From the NCBI RefSeq assembly GCF_008974265.1, contig NZ_BKZW01000002.1, forward strand, positions 372,001 through 436,000: 64,000 nucleotides of DNA. Direction: 5' to 3'. The stretch is from Dictyobacter vulcani. GTDB lineage: Bacteria > Chloroflexota > Ktedonobacteria > Ktedonobacterales > Ktedonobacteraceae. The notes below the pieces were generated by a model. The model worked only from the letters and a program-made list of their open reading frames with translations, did not search any database and was not told the DNA's origin. Position 1 is the stretch's first letter. Each line of letters begins with the position of its first letter. Shown here piece after piece: positions 63,846-64,000 of this stretch. Both the position numbers and the translations under genes were made by a program.

Positions 63846-64000
63846 CTAATGGATAATGTATCGAGCCTTCATCCGCTCAGACAAGAGGAAACGGCCGCCA
63901 CGGTAAGCAAATAACCAATAATCTTGTCCATCCCCTTCAACGTGCCCTGTAACCCATTCTCGATTGAGCCAGATTTCAAGTGAACACCCAGAAGTTAATG
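63846..64000 (-). CDS. DUF5348-like protein, partial
   Basis: The frame on the minus strand enters from the window edge and reads LTSGCSLEIWLNREWVTGHV, EGDGQDYWLFAYRGGRFLLS and ERMKARYIIH to a stop at 63846. The pattern of a small beta-barrel with GxVExDGxDYW matches DUF5348-type proteins, which are often found next to toxin or defence genes. The start lies outside the window. Confidence 0.5.
   Translation of the reverse strand, partial: LTSGCSLEIWLNREWVTGHVEGDGQDYWLFAYRGGRFLLSERMKARYIIH

Overview
The window looks like chromosomal DNA of a soil Chloroflexota bacterium, most likely of the class Ktedonobacteria. This is an inference from gene content: F420/deazaflavin-type oxidoreductases, several TetR and other one-component regulators, many short-chain dehydrogenases, a type-I phosphomannose isomerase next to a cupin-type phosphoglucose isomerase, WXG100-like proteins, and an unusually high load of decaying insertion sequences (IS1-like, IS3, IS4, IS21, IS200/IS605, IS630, ISL3 and a MITE). 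No rRNA, tRNA or CRISPR array was seen.

Layout. 0.5-2.3 kb: a TetR regulator and a short-chain dehydrogenase with palindromic operators. 2.5-16 kb: scattered single genes (nucleotidyltransferase, pRiA4b-like protein, P-loop kinase, YwbE, DUF1294, phosphotransferase, a divergent thymidine kinase, a secreted protein) among many truncated genes, for example a penicillin-binding protein cut off by an inverted foreign fragment. 15.1-15.6 kb carries two diverged copies of a hairpin-bearing repeat. 17-23.4 kb: a hydrolase, RibD-like reductase and LysE exporter between ISL3, IS1-like, IS21 and IS630 remains.

24-30 kb is the best preserved accessory unit: a TetR gene divergent from a co-directional run of methyltransferase, class-C beta-lactamase-like hydrolase, DUF998 membrane protein, F420-dependent LLM oxidoreductase, two more membrane proteins and a cupin. 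Related GAGAA/TTCTC dyads lie in the divergent promoter and again inside the run. 31-36 kb holds truncated LLM, TetR, CGNR, IS3 and ABC-transporter pieces plus intact GNAT and DinB genes.

36-44.3 kb is a minus-strand sugar cluster: GntR regulator, ROK kinase, cupin phosphoglucose isomerase, phosphomannose isomerase, GH13 enzyme and a BNR-repeat protein. An IS4 element sits just upstream of gntR. 46-50 kb: APH-type phosphotransferase, MFS exporter and NIF3-like protein. 50-56 kb: Gfo/Idh oxidoreductase and a minus-strand run of redox enzymes, two of them broken.

56.6-64 kb is an accessory island: a TnpB element with a divergent ribbon-helix-helix gene, a WXG100-like fragment and a second WXG-like protein, an unknown gene split by an IS1-like element with an 8-bp target duplication, a pair of unknown small genes, and TPR, TIR-domain and DUF5348-like pieces. 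It resembles an eroded type VII secretion or polymorphic-toxin type locus.
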